Positions 49,378 to 59,014 of a stretch of 64,000 nt of DNA are shown here, one piece after another. The stretch covers positions 124,001 through 188,000 of the forward strand of contig NZ_CP095391.1 of NCBI RefSeq assembly GCF_023008585.1. The letters run 5' to 3'. Source of the stretch: Natribaculum breve (GTDB taxonomy: Archaea > Halobacteriota > Halobacteria > Halobacteriales > Natrialbaceae). Made by a program: the position numbers and the translations under genes. The notes beneath the pieces were generated by a model. It made no database searches and was not told the DNA's origin. It saw nothing but the letters and a program-made list of their open reading frames with translations. How positions within the stretch are numbered: the first letter of the stretch is position 1; each line of letters opens with the position of its first letter.

Positions 49378-51294
49378 ATGACTAGAACTGCTGTTACGGT
49401 GGGGATAATCCTCATGCTTGCACTCGCACCCATTGTGGGTGTAGTCGGTGCGGAATCGACGCAAGATGGGGAAAACGACGCTTCGTCGTACGGGGCGGAA
49501 TACGAGATAGGTGATAACGTTTCGGTGTGGGATCGGTCGATCCTCCCGCTTCGAGCGAATACGAGCGACGGACAGACGGTCGTCAGCAGTCAGGAACCGT
49601 TCGTCAGGTCACCTGGAAACCCGGAGGTAGACGTTCATCGCGACGAACTGGCTGTGTTCGGAACCGGGGAAGCGGTCGAACTCGAGTTCGACTCGGTTTC
49701 GCAGAGAGCAGACACGACTCAGTACGATGGCGACGACGTCAAAGTGATCGTCGGCACGCTGGACGAGGGAACGGCACTGTCCACGTTCGACCAGATGCCG
49801 TCCGTCTCCGATCTGAACGAGAACGCCAGCTTCACTCAGGAGGCCGAGACGACGATCGCAGACGGTAAGTTCGCAGACGACGTTACGTACACGCCCGACG
49901 CACCCGGCGCACACGTCGTACTCGTCACGACGTCCGACGAGGACGGCGGACTGGCAGTCGACGAAGACGGCAACCTCGAGCCCCAGGGTCCCTCGACGAT
50001 CATCGGCGTCGAGGGTCTGTTCGTCCAGGATAGCGCCTCGAGCGTCGACGCACCCTCGTCCGTCGAACCCGGCGAGAACGCGACGTTCGAGGACGTCGAC
50101 ACCGGATTCGAGACCAACGGCGAGGTCGCACACACGATCGTCCTCTACGACGAGTCGACGATCGAAACTAACCCGGTGACAATCAACCTGACCGACTCTC
50201 TCGACGCGAATCTCTCGATGGACGACGTCGTCGTCGAACAGCCGATTGGCACCGTCGAGGGCGTCGTCACGGTCGGTGAAACCATCACTGGAAACGAGAC
50301 GAACCGCACTCCGTTCGACGAGGTGATCGACCTCGTCGTCGGTGATCTGAACGACTCGGACACTGTCGACCTCGGTGACGACGTCCTGAACGCGTCGGCG
50401 ACGATGGTCGTCGCGAACGACAGCGACGAGACGATCGACGTCGCCACGCTCGAGGAGTGGCCCGAGAAAGAGTACCGCTGGCTCCACGTCGCGTCGACGA
50501 CGGATCAGGTCGCGACGTCGACGGGGACGCTCGATGTGGAAGAAGAAGACGAGTCGGGCGGTGGCGGTGGTGGAATCCCGATTGCGCCGCCAAGTCCGGA
50601 CCCCGATCCGGAACCGGAGCCCGAACCTGAGCCGGGAGAGAACGCCACGTTCGACGTGAAGAAGACGACGCTGAGCGACACGGAGATCGAAGCCGGCGAG
50701 TCGGTCGACGTCAAGGCGATCGTCGAGAACGTCGGCGACGTCTCCGGGACGTTCACGGCCGAACTGATCGTCGACGGCGAGGTCGTCGACGAGCAGGACG
50801 TCGACGTCGACGCCGGTGAGTCGGAGACGGTGACGTTCACCCGAGCGTTCGACTCGCCAGGTGCGTACTCCATCGCAGTCAACGACGCGTCGGCTGGCGA
50901 ACTCGTCGTCACCGAGCGGCCGCCGGCCGAGTTCGAAGTGACGGACGCGACGCTGAGCGACACGGAGATCGAAGCCGGCAAATCGGTCGACGTCACGGCC
51001 ACCGTCGAGAACGTCGGTGACCAGCTCGGGACGTTCACGGCCGAACTGATCGTCGACGGCGAGGTCGTCGGCGAACAGTCGGTCACGATCGGAACCGGTG
51101 CTGAAAAGACAGTCACCTTCACCAGACAGTTCGAGGAGGCTGGCGAGTACGAGATCGAAGTCAGCGGCACGTCCGCCGGAACGCTGACTGTCACCGGAGA
51201 AGACGGTGGCGATGGCCTCCCCGGCTTCGGTGCACCGATGGCGATCGCCGCGATCGCCGCAGCCCTGCTCGCACTTCGGACCCGCTCTGACTGA
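49378..51294 (+). CDS. PGF-CTERM surface protein with CARDB repeats
   Basis: A 638-residue exported protein. Signal VTVGIILMLALAPIVGVVGA is cleaved after VGA. Residues 30-380 are beta-rich (SVEPGENATFEDVDTGFETN and similar). A Gly/Pro linker (GGGGGIPIAPP, PDPDPEPEPEPEPG) leads to two CARDB-type repeats, each starting TLSDTEIEAG(E/K)SVDV. The C-terminus GLPGFGAPMAIAAIAAALLA then RTRSD is a PGF-CTERM sorting signal, so an archaeosortase should remove the tail and attach lipid. It is followed by an ABC transporter on the same strand. ATG 49378; a GTG one codon earlier is also possible. Confidence 0.88.
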   Translation: MTRTAVTVGIILMLALAPIVGVVGAESTQDGENDASSYGAEYEIGDNVSVWDRSILPLRANTSDGQTVVSSQEPFVRSPGNPEVDVHRDELAVFGTGEAVELEFDSVSQRADTTQYDGDDVKVIVGTLDEGTALSTFDQMPSVSDLNENASFTQEAETTIADGKFADDVTYTPDAPGAHVVLVTTSDEDGGLAVDEDGNLEPQGPSTIIGVEGLFVQDSASSVDAPSSVEPGENATFEDVDTGFETNGEVAHTIVLYDESTIETNPVTINLTDSLDANLSMDDVVVEQPIGTVEGVVTVGETITGNETNRTPFDEVIDLVVGDLNDSDTVDLGDDVLNASATMVVANDSDETIDVATLEEWPEKEYRWLHVASTTDQVATSTGTLDVEEEDESGGGGGGIPIAPPSPDPDPEPEPEPEPGENATFDVKKTTLSDTEIEAGESVDVKAIVENVGDVSGTFTAELIVDGEVVDEQDVDVDAGESETVTFTRAFDSPGAYSIAVNDASAGELVVTERPPAEFEVTDATLSDTEIEAGKSVDVTATVENVGDQLGTFTAELIVDGEVVGEQSVTIGTGAEKTVTFTRQFEEAGEYEIEVSGTSAGTLTVTGEDGGDGLPGFGAPMAIAAIAAALLALRTRSD

Positions 51295-51387
51295 GGGCTG
51301 CTGACGGACGGAACGAACAGTCTTTTTGATCTCTCACCGATATCGACACGTGCACGTAACCGATGGCCCCCGCTGAAGACGAACGAC

Positions 51388-52191
51388 ATGACGGAGACGA
51401 TGAGTAGCACGACAGCCGAGAGACGGGACTCCCCCACGGACGCAGCCCCCGTCGTACGGGGAGAGTCCCTCTCGAAGACGTACGCGCGCGGAACGGCCTC
51501 GAGTATCGCGAGCTATCTCCCGTGGCGGACGACCGGGGACGATCGCCCGACCGTGACGGCACTCGCGGACGTCTCGATCACGGTTCGTCCTGGTGAAATC
51601 GTCGCACTCGCCGGTCCGAGTGGGAGCGGCAAGTCGACGCTGTTACACCTGCTCGCCGGCCTCGAACAGCCCGATTCGGGGCGCGTCGTCTTCGACGGGA
51701 CGGATCTCACACAGCAGTCCAGTCGTGAGTCGACGACCCACCGGCTGCACAACGTCGGCATCGTCTTCCAGCGATTCCACCTGCTGGACGCGTTTTCGGC
51801 CCGCACGAACGTCGCGATCCCGCTTCTCGAGCTAGGGCTGTCGAAACGCGATCGCCGCGAGCGGGCGACAGCGGCACTCGAGCGCGTCGGACTCGGCGAC
51901 CGGATCCAGCACACCCCGGGCGAACTCAGTGGTGGCGAACAGCAACGCGTCGCGATCGCCCGGGCGCTCGTCACGGAACCGACGCTCCTGGTGGCGGACG
52001 AACCGACCGGCGAACTCGACAGCGAGGCCGGCCGCCGGGTGCTGGCCGAACTCGAGTCCGTCGCCACCGATCGCGCGGTCGTCCTCGCCTCCCACGACCG
52101 GGCGACGCTCGAGATCGCCGATCGAGTCGTCGAACTCCACGATGGACGGCGAGTCGACGCGACGAAGGCGAACACGACAGATGCCGTCTGA
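51388..52191 (+). CDS. ABC transporter ATP-binding protein (MacB/LolD type)
   Basis: A 267-residue ATPase. Walker A is LAGPSGSGKSTLLHLLAGLE, Q-loop is FQRFHLLDAFSARTNVAIPL, signature LSGGEQQRVAIARALVTEPT, Walker B LLVADEPTGELDSE and H-loop VVLASHDRATLEIA. An insert YARGTASSIASYLPWRTTGD between the first strands is unusual for the family. It overlaps the first permease by 11 bases. Together with the two permeases it forms a MacB/LolCDE-like complex, probably for lipid, lipoprotein or peptide handling at the surface. Confidence 0.93.
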   Translation: MTETMSSTTAERRDSPTDAAPVVRGESLSKTYARGTASSIASYLPWRTTGDDRPTVTALADVSITVRPGEIVALAGPSGSGKSTLLHLLAGLEQPDSGRVVFDGTDLTQQSSRESTTHRLHNVGIVFQRFHLLDAFSARTNVAIPLLELGLSKRDRRERATAALERVGLGDRIQHTPGELSGGEQQRVAIARALVTEPTLLVADEPTGELDSEAGRRVLAELESVATDRAVVLASHDRATLEIADRVVELHDGRRVDATKANTTDAV

Positions 52192-53467
52192 AGACGACCA
52201 CTCGAGTCGACCGTCGCCGTCTCCGGGACGGCTAGCGAGGCTTCGGCGCTGGAAGGGGCGGTGTGGCCTGGCGTGGCGGCGGTTCGTCTCGCAGGCGCTT
52301 CGGCTCGCACCAAAGCGGACGTCGATGAGCGTCGCCGGCGTCGCGATGGCCGTCGCGCTGTTGCTGATCGTTACCGGCCTCGCGATCGGGATCGCAGCTC
52401 CAGCGACAGGCGCCGGAAACGCCGGTGACTACTGGATCGTCTCGGAGACGAGCGGGGACAGCTCACCGCTCGTCGCGACGGGAGATCCCCAGTTCGGTGG
52501 CGTTCACGGTGCGAACGAGCGGATCCGCGGCAACGACGACGTCCGCACGTCGACGCCGTTGCTCGTTGACGTGCTCAGACTCGAGACTGACGCCGGGACG
52601 ACGGAGTACGTCGTCGCGATCGGCGTCGTCGCAGACGCGGACGGGCAGACGGTAATGGGACTCTCGACTGACGCGATGACAGCAGGCGACCCGCTCTACG
52701 CCGACGGAACGTACGACGGTGAGTGGACTGGTGAGGTCGTCCTCTCGGAAGGAGCGGCGACGCTCCTCGAGACGGAGACCGGCGACACGCTCACCGTCGC
52801 TGGCCATGCAACGAACAGGACGTTCACGACGACCGGAATCGAAGCGAGCGAGACGGGGAACGTGATGGGGACGGCACCGATCGCCGTGATGCACCTCGCC
52901 GAATTACAGTCGATCACGGGCGCGAGCAGCCACGATCAGGCCGATCAGTTCCTCGTCGAGGCGACCTCGTCGTCGGTCACGTCCGACCTCGCCGAGATCT
53001 ATCCGCAGTCGGCGGTCCTGTCGAGCGACGAACTGACGACACAGCAACTCATGGACTCGGATCTGGGGCTGGCGTTGAGTTTCGCGGCTGTCCTCGTCGC
53101 GATCGTCGTCGGTTCGTTGTTCATCGCGACGACGATGGTCCTCGAGGTGGCCGCCGACCAGGACCAGCTGCGGACTCTCGCTGCGATCGGCATCGGGTTT
53201 CGGTCTCGACTCGCGACCTACGGCGTCCAGGCGCTTCTCGTCGCAGTTGTCGGCGGCCTCGTCGGGAGTCTAGTCGGAGCGGTCGGAATCCGGATCGCCA
53301 ACGTCGCCGCGAACGCGTTCTTCGACGTCGGATCGGTCGCCGTCTTCCACCCTGCCCTCGTCGGCTACGGCGTCGTTGCAGCGCTCGTCATCGGCGTGTT
53401 GACGATCCCGGTACTGGCACTCGCTATGACACGACTCGAGACGGGAGGTGACCGGCTCCGTGCGTAA
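52181..53467 (+). CDS. ABC transporter permease (FtsX/MacB type) 1
   Basis: A 428-residue permease. One N-terminal helix (SVAGVAMAVALLLIVTGLAI), a large external MacB-like domain (residues 70-290) and three C-terminal helices (LGLALSFAAVLVAIVVGSLF, LLVAVVGGLVGSLVGAVGI, LVGYGVVAALVIGVLTIPVL). ATLAAIG-like LRTLAAIGIGFRSRLA lies between helices two and three, the FtsX coupling region. ATG 52181 overlaps the ATPase gene. It probably pairs with the next permease, with which it shares topology. Confidence 0.88.
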   Translation: MPSEDDHSSRPSPSPGRLARLRRWKGRCGLAWRRFVSQALRLAPKRTSMSVAGVAMAVALLLIVTGLAIGIAAPATGAGNAGDYWIVSETSGDSSPLVATGDPQFGGVHGANERIRGNDDVRTSTPLLVDVLRLETDAGTTEYVVAIGVVADADGQTVMGLSTDAMTAGDPLYADGTYDGEWTGEVVLSEGAATLLETETGDTLTVAGHATNRTFTTTGIEASETGNVMGTAPIAVMHLAELQSITGASSHDQADQFLVEATSSSVTSDLAEIYPQSAVLSSDELTTQQLMDSDLGLALSFAAVLVAIVVGSLFIATTMVLEVAADQDQLRTLAAIGIGFRSRLATYGVQALLVAVVGGLVGSLVGAVGIRIANVAANAFFDVGSVAVFHPALVGYGVVAALVIGVLTIPVLALAMTRLETGGDRLRA

Positions 53468-54689
53468 CGTCGTCGTCCGTCTGGGCCGGCGGTGGCGAGC
53501 ACTCGGTGGGCTCGCGTGGACGCAACTCGTCCACGAACGGACGCGGACGGTCGTCGCCGTCTTCGGAATTGCGCTCGCCGTTCTGGCGATGACGCTCCTC
53601 GCCGGCGGTGGGATGGGCGTCATGGAGGTCGGACAACAGCAGTTCGACGCGGCCGATCGAGACCTCTGGGTGACCGGCGGCCCGCTCGGGCTGACGCCGA
53701 CTCGCGGCGGTGGGTTCACGAACTCGATTCACGATTCACACGCGGTCGCAGCCGACATGCAGCGCCACGACGACGTTCGAAGTGCCGTCCCGATGTCGTT
53801 CCAGACCGTCTACGTGAGCGAGAACGGGTCGTCGTTCGATACGATCGTCGCGACCGGCGTCCCCGGCGGTGGTAGTTCCGTCTCGATTACAGCGGGCCGT
53901 GGATTCAGTGGCGGCGATCGACACTACGCGGACGGAGCCTACGACGGACCGATGTCACACGAGGTCGTCGTCGACGAACGCACCGCGCGCGCGTACGATC
54001 TCGAGGTCAACGACACGCTCCACGTCGGCGGCACGCTCTCGGCCGCTCGCGAACACGAGTTCACCGTCGTCGGCGTCTCGCCGACGTTCTCGCAGTTCCT
54101 CGGGACACCGACGGTGACGCTCCCGTTGAGCGAACTCCAGACGATTACCGGAACGACGGGCACCGACCCAGCGACGATGATCACGATCACGGTAGAAGAC
54201 GGCGCCGATCCGCGCGCGGTCAAGTCGGACCTCGAGACCGCGCATCCGAACTACGAGATCCGGACGAACAAGGAGCAACTCGAGGCCGTCGTCGGCCAGC
54301 AGGCGACGGTCCTCGTCGGGGCGGGGATGCTCGTCGTGCTGGCGTTCGTGACGGGGTCGGTACTGACGGTCAGTCTGCTCGCGCTGTTCGTCTATCAACA
54401 CCGAGACGAGTTCGCGACCCTCGCAGCACTCGGCGTCTCGCGGCGGACCGTCGCTGGCGTCGTCGTTGCGCAGGGGCTGTTCCTCGGACTCGCCGGCTGG
54501 CTCCTGGGTGCCCTGTTGACGTTCCCGCTCGCTCACGTGCTGAACGTGATCGTTTCTGCCGTCGTCGGCTACGACGGCCTGGTCGTCGCGTCGCCACAGA
54601 TTGCCGCCGCGAGTGCGGTGATCGCCATCGGGATGGGGACGGTCGCGTCGCTTCTCGCCTCGTGGCGATTGCCGCGTACGATCACCTAG
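53448..54689 (+). CDS. ABC transporter permease (FtsX/MacB type) 2
   Basis: A 413-residue permease with the same layout as its neighbour: first helix TVVAVFGIALAVLAMTLLAG, external domain (residues 55-270) and three C-terminal helices with coupling sequence RDEFATLAALGVSRRTVAGV. The start is a GTG at 53448, 20 bases inside the preceding gene, so translation is coupled. The pair makes a heterodimeric transporter with the ATPase at 51388. Confidence 0.88.
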   Translation: MTGSVRNVVVRLGRRWRALGGLAWTQLVHERTRTVVAVFGIALAVLAMTLLAGGGMGVMEVGQQQFDAADRDLWVTGGPLGLTPTRGGGFTNSIHDSHAVAADMQRHDDVRSAVPMSFQTVYVSENGSSFDTIVATGVPGGGSSVSITAGRGFSGGDRHYADGAYDGPMSHEVVVDERTARAYDLEVNDTLHVGGTLSAAREHEFTVVGVSPTFSQFLGTPTVTLPLSELQTITGTTGTDPATMITITVEDGADPRAVKSDLETAHPNYEIRTNKEQLEAVVGQQATVLVGAGMLVVLAFVTGSVLTVSLLALFVYQHRDEFATLAALGVSRRTVAGVVVAQGLFLGLAGWLLGALLTFPLAHVLNVIVSAVVGYDGLVVASPQIAAASAVIAIGMGTVASLLASWRLPRTIT

Positions 54690-54740
54690 ACGTGGCGAGA
54701 ATTGCGGCGAGAACGGCGTGATCACGTGCCGAACGCGACC

Positions 54741-56546
54741 TCACTCGACGGTGACGCTCTTGGCCAGGTTTCGCGGCTTGTCGATCGACCGTCCGAGCCG
54801 ATTGGCGACCCAGTACGACACCAGCTGGAGCTGGACGTTCGCGACGATCGAGCTCGTGATCTCGTCGCCTGCTGGTACCTCGAGGACGTGGTCTGCGTAC
54901 CGGTCGACGTTCGACTGCCCGTCGGTGACGGCGACGACCGGCGCGTCGCGTGCTTCCACTTCTTTGACGTTTCCGATCGTCTTGGACGCCTGCTCTGAAT
55001 CACCAGTCACCATGGCGAACACAGGTGTGTTCTCGGTCACCAGTGCCAGTGGACCGTGCTTCAGTTCACCGGAAGCGAACCCTTCGGCGTGTTTGTAGGT
55101 GATCTCTTTCATCTTCAACGCTCCCTCGAGTGCGACAGGGCGATGGTAGCCACGGCCGATGAAGAAGTACGCGTCTGCATCTTCGTATACCTCGGCAATC
55201 TCACGTGCCCGGGAGGTGTCAAGTACGGTCTGGATCTGGTCCGGGACGGCTCGCAGTTGCCGAACGAGGTCTCGCGATCCCTGGTCTGTGAGCGCACAGG
55301 CCAACAGCGTCAGCGCCGTCTGCTGGCTCGCGAACGTCTTGGTCGCCGCGACGCCAATCTCCGGGCCGGCACGAATGTACAGGGCGTAATCACACTCCCG
55401 TGCGGCCGAACTGCCGACGACGTTCGTCACCGCGATAGTCGTCGCTCCGGCACGGTTCGCCTCGCGCAACGCCCGCATCGTGTCTGCCGTCTCGCCGCTC
55501 TGGGTGACGCCGACGACCATCGAATCGGCACCGACGGGGACCGCCTCGGCGTCGTACTCGCTCGCCAGGAACGCCTGGGCCGAAACGCCCCGTTCGCGAA
55601 GCAACGTCGCACCGTACAATGCAGCGTGGTACGACGTCCCGCAGGCGACGAACTGAACCGGACCAGTGCGAGACAGGTCGCCAAGTTCCTCGAGTTCGAC
55701 CTGGCCGCTGAGTTCGTCGAGTCGACCACGCAGACACTGCCGAAGTGCCTTCGGTTGCTCGTGAATCTCCTTGAGCATGTAGTGATCGTAGCCGCTTTTG
55801 CCGGCGTCCTCTGCGTCCCACTGGATGGTTTCGATCGACGTCTCGACGACGGTCCCAGTCGAATCCGTTACGACCACGTCCTCGGGTGTCAGTCGAGCGA
55901 ACTCGCCGTCGTCGAGGTAGACGACCCGGTCAGTATACTCGATGAATGCCGGGACGTCACTCGCGAGATAGTGCCCCTCCTCGCCGATACCGAGGACGAG
56001 CGGGGAGTCCTTTCGCGCCGCGTAGATCGTTTCCGAGCCCTCGAAGACGGCGGCGATCGCGTAACTGCCCTCGAGTCGATCGATCGCCCGGCGAAACGCG
56101 GCCTCCCTGTCGATTCCGGCGTCGAGGTACGTTCCGATGAGATGGGGGACGACTTCGGTATCCGTGTCGCTTCGAAATCCGATCCCGGCGTCGACCAGTT
56201 CGTCTCGTAGCGTCTGGTAGTTCTCGATGATGCCGTTGTGGACCACCGCGACTCGTCGATCGGCGTCGGTGTGCGGGTGGGCGTTCACGTCGGACGGCGG
56301 GCCGTGTGTGCTCCATCGCGTGTGCCCGATGCCGACCGATTCCTCCTGGTCGCTTGCGGTCGTCTCCGGAAGTGCCGACTCGAGTGCCGACAGTTCGCCT
56401 TCTTTCTTGTGGACGTCGATCGAGTTATCGGCGAGTGCAACGCCTGCGGAATCGTAACCGCGATACTCGAGTCCCGACAGACCGTCGATGAGGACCTCCA
56501 TCGTGTCGCTCTCGTCCGATCCGACGTAGCCGATGATTCCACACAT
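54741..56546 (-). CDS. glmS: glutamine--fructose-6-phosphate aminotransferase
   Basis: A 601-residue enzyme of normal length. The N-terminal glutaminase begins MCGIIGYVGSD with the catalytic Cys at position 2, then GYDSAGVAL and HTRWSTHGPPSDVNAHPH. The isomerase half holds two SIS domains (FVACGTSYHAALYGATLL; YFFIGRGYHRPVALEGALKM) and ends NLAKSVTVE. It makes glucosamine-6-phosphate for UDP-GlcNAc. ATG 56546 overlaps the stop of the nucleotidyltransferase upstream, so the two are one transcript. Confidence 0.96.
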   Translation of the reverse strand: MCGIIGYVGSDESDTMEVLIDGLSGLEYRGYDSAGVALADNSIDVHKKEGELSALESALPETTASDQEESVGIGHTRWSTHGPPSDVNAHPHTDADRRVAVVHNGIIENYQTLRDELVDAGIGFRSDTDTEVVPHLIGTYLDAGIDREAAFRRAIDRLEGSYAIAAVFEGSETIYAARKDSPLVLGIGEEGHYLASDVPAFIEYTDRVVYLDDGEFARLTPEDVVVTDSTGTVVETSIETIQWDAEDAGKSGYDHYMLKEIHEQPKALRQCLRGRLDELSGQVELEELGDLSRTGPVQFVACGTSYHAALYGATLLRERGVSAQAFLASEYDAEAVPVGADSMVVGVTQSGETADTMRALREANRAGATTIAVTNVVGSSAARECDYALYIRAGPEIGVAATKTFASQQTALTLLACALTDQGSRDLVRQLRAVPDQIQTVLDTSRAREIAEVYEDADAYFFIGRGYHRPVALEGALKMKEITYKHAEGFASGELKHGPLALVTENTPVFAMVTGDSEQASKTIGNVKEVEARDAPVVAVTDGQSNVDRYADHVLEVPAGDEITSSIVANVQLQLVSYWVANRLGRSIDKPRNLAKSVTVE

Positions 56547-57718
56547 CAGGCACGCACCTCCGTATCGGCGTCCACAGAACCACGCACGGTCGACCCTGCG
56601 TGAACGAGGGTGTCCGAACCGACGATCGTTCCCGGGGCGTACGTCACGCCGCCCTCGTCGCGGACGTGGTCGGCGAGTAACGCACCGAGTCCCTCGTTCT
56701 CGCAGATCGTCTCCCCGACTCGAACGTCGCCAGGACCACCGACGACCGTCGATCCAGCCCCGACTTCGACCCCACGACCGGTCACGCAGTCGCGAAGCGT
56801 CGCACCGCCACCGACTCGCGTGTCCGTATCGAGCACGCTGTGTTCGATCGTCGCGTTCGCACCGACGGTGACGTTCTCCCCGAGACAGACGTTCGGTCCG
56901 ATCACTGCACCCGGTCCGATCACACAGTCCGGTGCAACGACGACTGGTTCGACGATCGTCGCCGACTCGTGGACTCGTACCGAGGGGGCGACCTGGCTCG
57001 CGACCCGAGAGTCGTACTCGAGGAGGTCGTCGGCGACGCGAAGCAGGTCCCACGGATACGTCGCGTCGACCCAGAGACCGTCCGAGACGACGCCACGAAC
57101 GTCGCCACCGGACGCGATCACCTCCGAGATTCCGTCGACGAGGGAGTGTTCGCCCGCCCGTGGCTTCGCCGATCGGATCGCATCGAAGACTGTCGGCTCG
57201 AACGCGTAGACGCCCGCGTTGAGCCGGTAGTTCCGATCGTCGCGTGGGTTTTCGACGATCTCTGAGACGCGCTCGTCCTCGAGGAGGACGCCGCCGTACT
57301 CTCCGACGTCGGCGTGTTCGACGAGACCGAGCGTCGCGTCTGCGCGCCCGTGAGCGTCGACGACGTCCGCGATAATCTGTCGATCGACGAGCTGGTCGCC
57401 GTTGACGACGAGGACGGATTCGTCGACGTCGCCTTCCGCTGCGAGCAGTGCGTGTCCGCTGCCCAGTTGTTTCTCCTGTGTAACGTAGTGTATCGGAACG
57501 TTTCGGTACGTCGGCCCGAAGTGTGACTGCACTCGGTTGCGTCGGTACCCGACGACGACCGTGATGTCCGAAATCCCCGCTTCGATCAGTTCGTCGAAAA
57601 CGTGCGCGAGAATCGGCTTCGTCGCCGCTGGGAGCATCGGTTTCGGCCGATGTTGCGTGAGCGGCCGAAGCCGAGTCCCTTCCCCTGCTGCGAGAACGAT
57701 CGCAGAACAGCTGTCCAT
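56546..57718 (-). CDS. GlmU-like sugar nucleotidyltransferase/acetyltransferase
   Basis: A 390-residue bifunctional protein. N-terminal nucleotidyltransferase: SAIVLAAGEGTRLRPLTQHR, KPMLPAATKPI, VVNGDQLVD. C-terminal left-handed beta-helix with hexapeptide repeats (VIGPGAVIGPNVCLGENVTV). Its position in one transcript with glmS points to UDP-GlcNAc or a related UDP-sugar for surface glycans. Archaeal proteins of this build are known to act on glucosamine-1-P or glucose-1-P, so the exact sugar is open. Its promoter would be in the A+T-rich 57719-57790. Confidence 0.9.
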   Translation of the reverse strand: MDSCSAIVLAAGEGTRLRPLTQHRPKPMLPAATKPILAHVFDELIEAGISDITVVVGYRRNRVQSHFGPTYRNVPIHYVTQEKQLGSGHALLAAEGDVDESVLVVNGDQLVDRQIIADVVDAHGRADATLGLVEHADVGEYGGVLLEDERVSEIVENPRDDRNYRLNAGVYAFEPTVFDAIRSAKPRAGEHSLVDGISEVIASGGDVRGVVSDGLWVDATYPWDLLRVADDLLEYDSRVASQVAPSVRVHESATIVEPVVVAPDCVIGPGAVIGPNVCLGENVTVGANATIEHSVLDTDTRVGGGATLRDCVTGRGVEVGAGSTVVGGPGDVRVGETICENEGLGALLADHVRDEGGVTYAPGTIVGSDTLVHAGSTVRGSVDADTEVRA

Positions 57719-57825
57719 GATGGCATGACAGTAGTAGAATATTCTTATTCTTTCGGTATTATCATTCAGTTATTATTGAATGTATATTAGGACGGCGATC
57801 GTTCTGAAGCGACTCGATCGCCGAC

Positions 57826-58923
57826 TCACTGGTCCGCACTCGAGTCGCTGACGTTCACCCACAGGTGGACGTGATACTCCGTACTCTCCATCGACGGGTT
57901 CGCGGGGATGGAAACGTCGTCGGGATAGAGCAGCCAGACGATCCGATTGTTCTCGCCGGTCATCGTCGGCTCGAGATCCTGGGTGTAATGCCACGTCTCG
58001 TTGTGTGCGAGTCGGGTCTGGAACCGATCGAGTTCCCGCTGTTCGGTGACGATCGTCTCGTTCTCGACGACGGTCCCGTTTTCACCGACAGTCTCGTTCT
58101 CGATAACGTCGACGTCCTGCTCGAGGACGACGACGGTGTAGTTCACCGGCCGGTGTTCGTGATTGTCGACCCCCACGACGATCTCTTTGCTCTCGCCGCG
58201 GACGAACTCGGTCGGGTAGCCGTCGGCGACGAGTTCGCCGTCGTCGTCCTCTGTGAGAATGTAGACTGCGGAGAACTGCTCGCCCTGTGGTGGAACGACG
58301 ACTGCGTACGTCACGGTACTGACGGCGAGCAGCACCGACAGGACGAGGAGCACGTTCAGCGCTGCATCGGCACGCGATGCGGGTTCGAACAATTCGGCTC
58401 GTCCCGCCTCGAGCCAGTCGCGGTACGGAACCTGGAACTGGTCCTCTTCTGGCAGCTGCCATCGGCGAACGGCAGCGACGGCCGTCGCGACGAGGGTGAA
58501 CCCGCTCACTGCGACCATGATCGGAACCAGTCGGATCCCCCACGGCGTGAAGTTCAAGACGAGCCCGAGAAGCGGCACGATCGCGATGCTCAACCCGAAC
58601 GAGAGCGCGACGCGCTCGATCCCGTCGATACCCGATCGCATCGCCCGCCCTAGGCGAGAGTCCGCGTCGTCTGGATCCTCGGGCCCGCTGTCCGTGGGTG
58701 GTGATTCGCCCGCTTCCGGAAAGAGCGCGGCGACGAAAACGTACCCCGGAACGAACAGCACGAACGCGAGCCCCAGCGGCACGCGAAGCGGTGTGTCGCG
58801 AATCAGCGGTGCGAACACGGCGACGTTTACGAGTACGGTCAGCGCGATCGCGAACGCGAGATCCGCTGGAAGCGCACGGACGGGACGCGGCAGGAGCAAC
58901 CAGAGCGACCGTCGGTCGACCAT
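57826..58923 (-). CDS. DUF1616 membrane protein
   Basis: A 365-residue protein. Residues 20-190 hold four or five membrane helices with the DUF1616 start: LRVPLGLAFVLFVPGYVFVA (the LGLxFVLFxPGY motif). One more helix near 210 precedes an external beta domain (residues 230-365), VDNHEHRPVNYTVVVLEQDV and LWLLYPDD-like IVWLLYPDDVSIP. Members are associated with archaeal surface glycan loci; function unknown. It lies before the large coiled-coil surface protein, same strand, 91 bases away. Confidence 0.88.
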   Translation of the reverse strand: MVDRRSLWLLLPRPVRALPADLAFAIALTVLVNVAVFAPLIRDTPLRVPLGLAFVLFVPGYVFVAALFPEAGESPPTDSGPEDPDDADSRLGRAMRSGIDGIERVALSFGLSIAIVPLLGLVLNFTPWGIRLVPIMVAVSGFTLVATAVAAVRRWQLPEEDQFQVPYRDWLEAGRAELFEPASRADAALNVLLVLSVLLAVSTVTYAVVVPPQGEQFSAVYILTEDDDGELVADGYPTEFVRGESKEIVVGVDNHEHRPVNYTVVVLEQDVDVIENETVGENGTVVENETIVTEQRELDRFQTRLAHNETWHYTQDLEPTMTGENNRIVWLLYPDDVSIPANPSMESTEYHVHLWVNVSDSSADQ

Positions 58924-59014
58924 TCACTCACCTCTCGATCTGTCGACGATAAAAGTCGGTCGATTGCCACCTGCTTGCGACCGAACGTATCTCGAGGATG
59001 ATAACTTCGATGCG

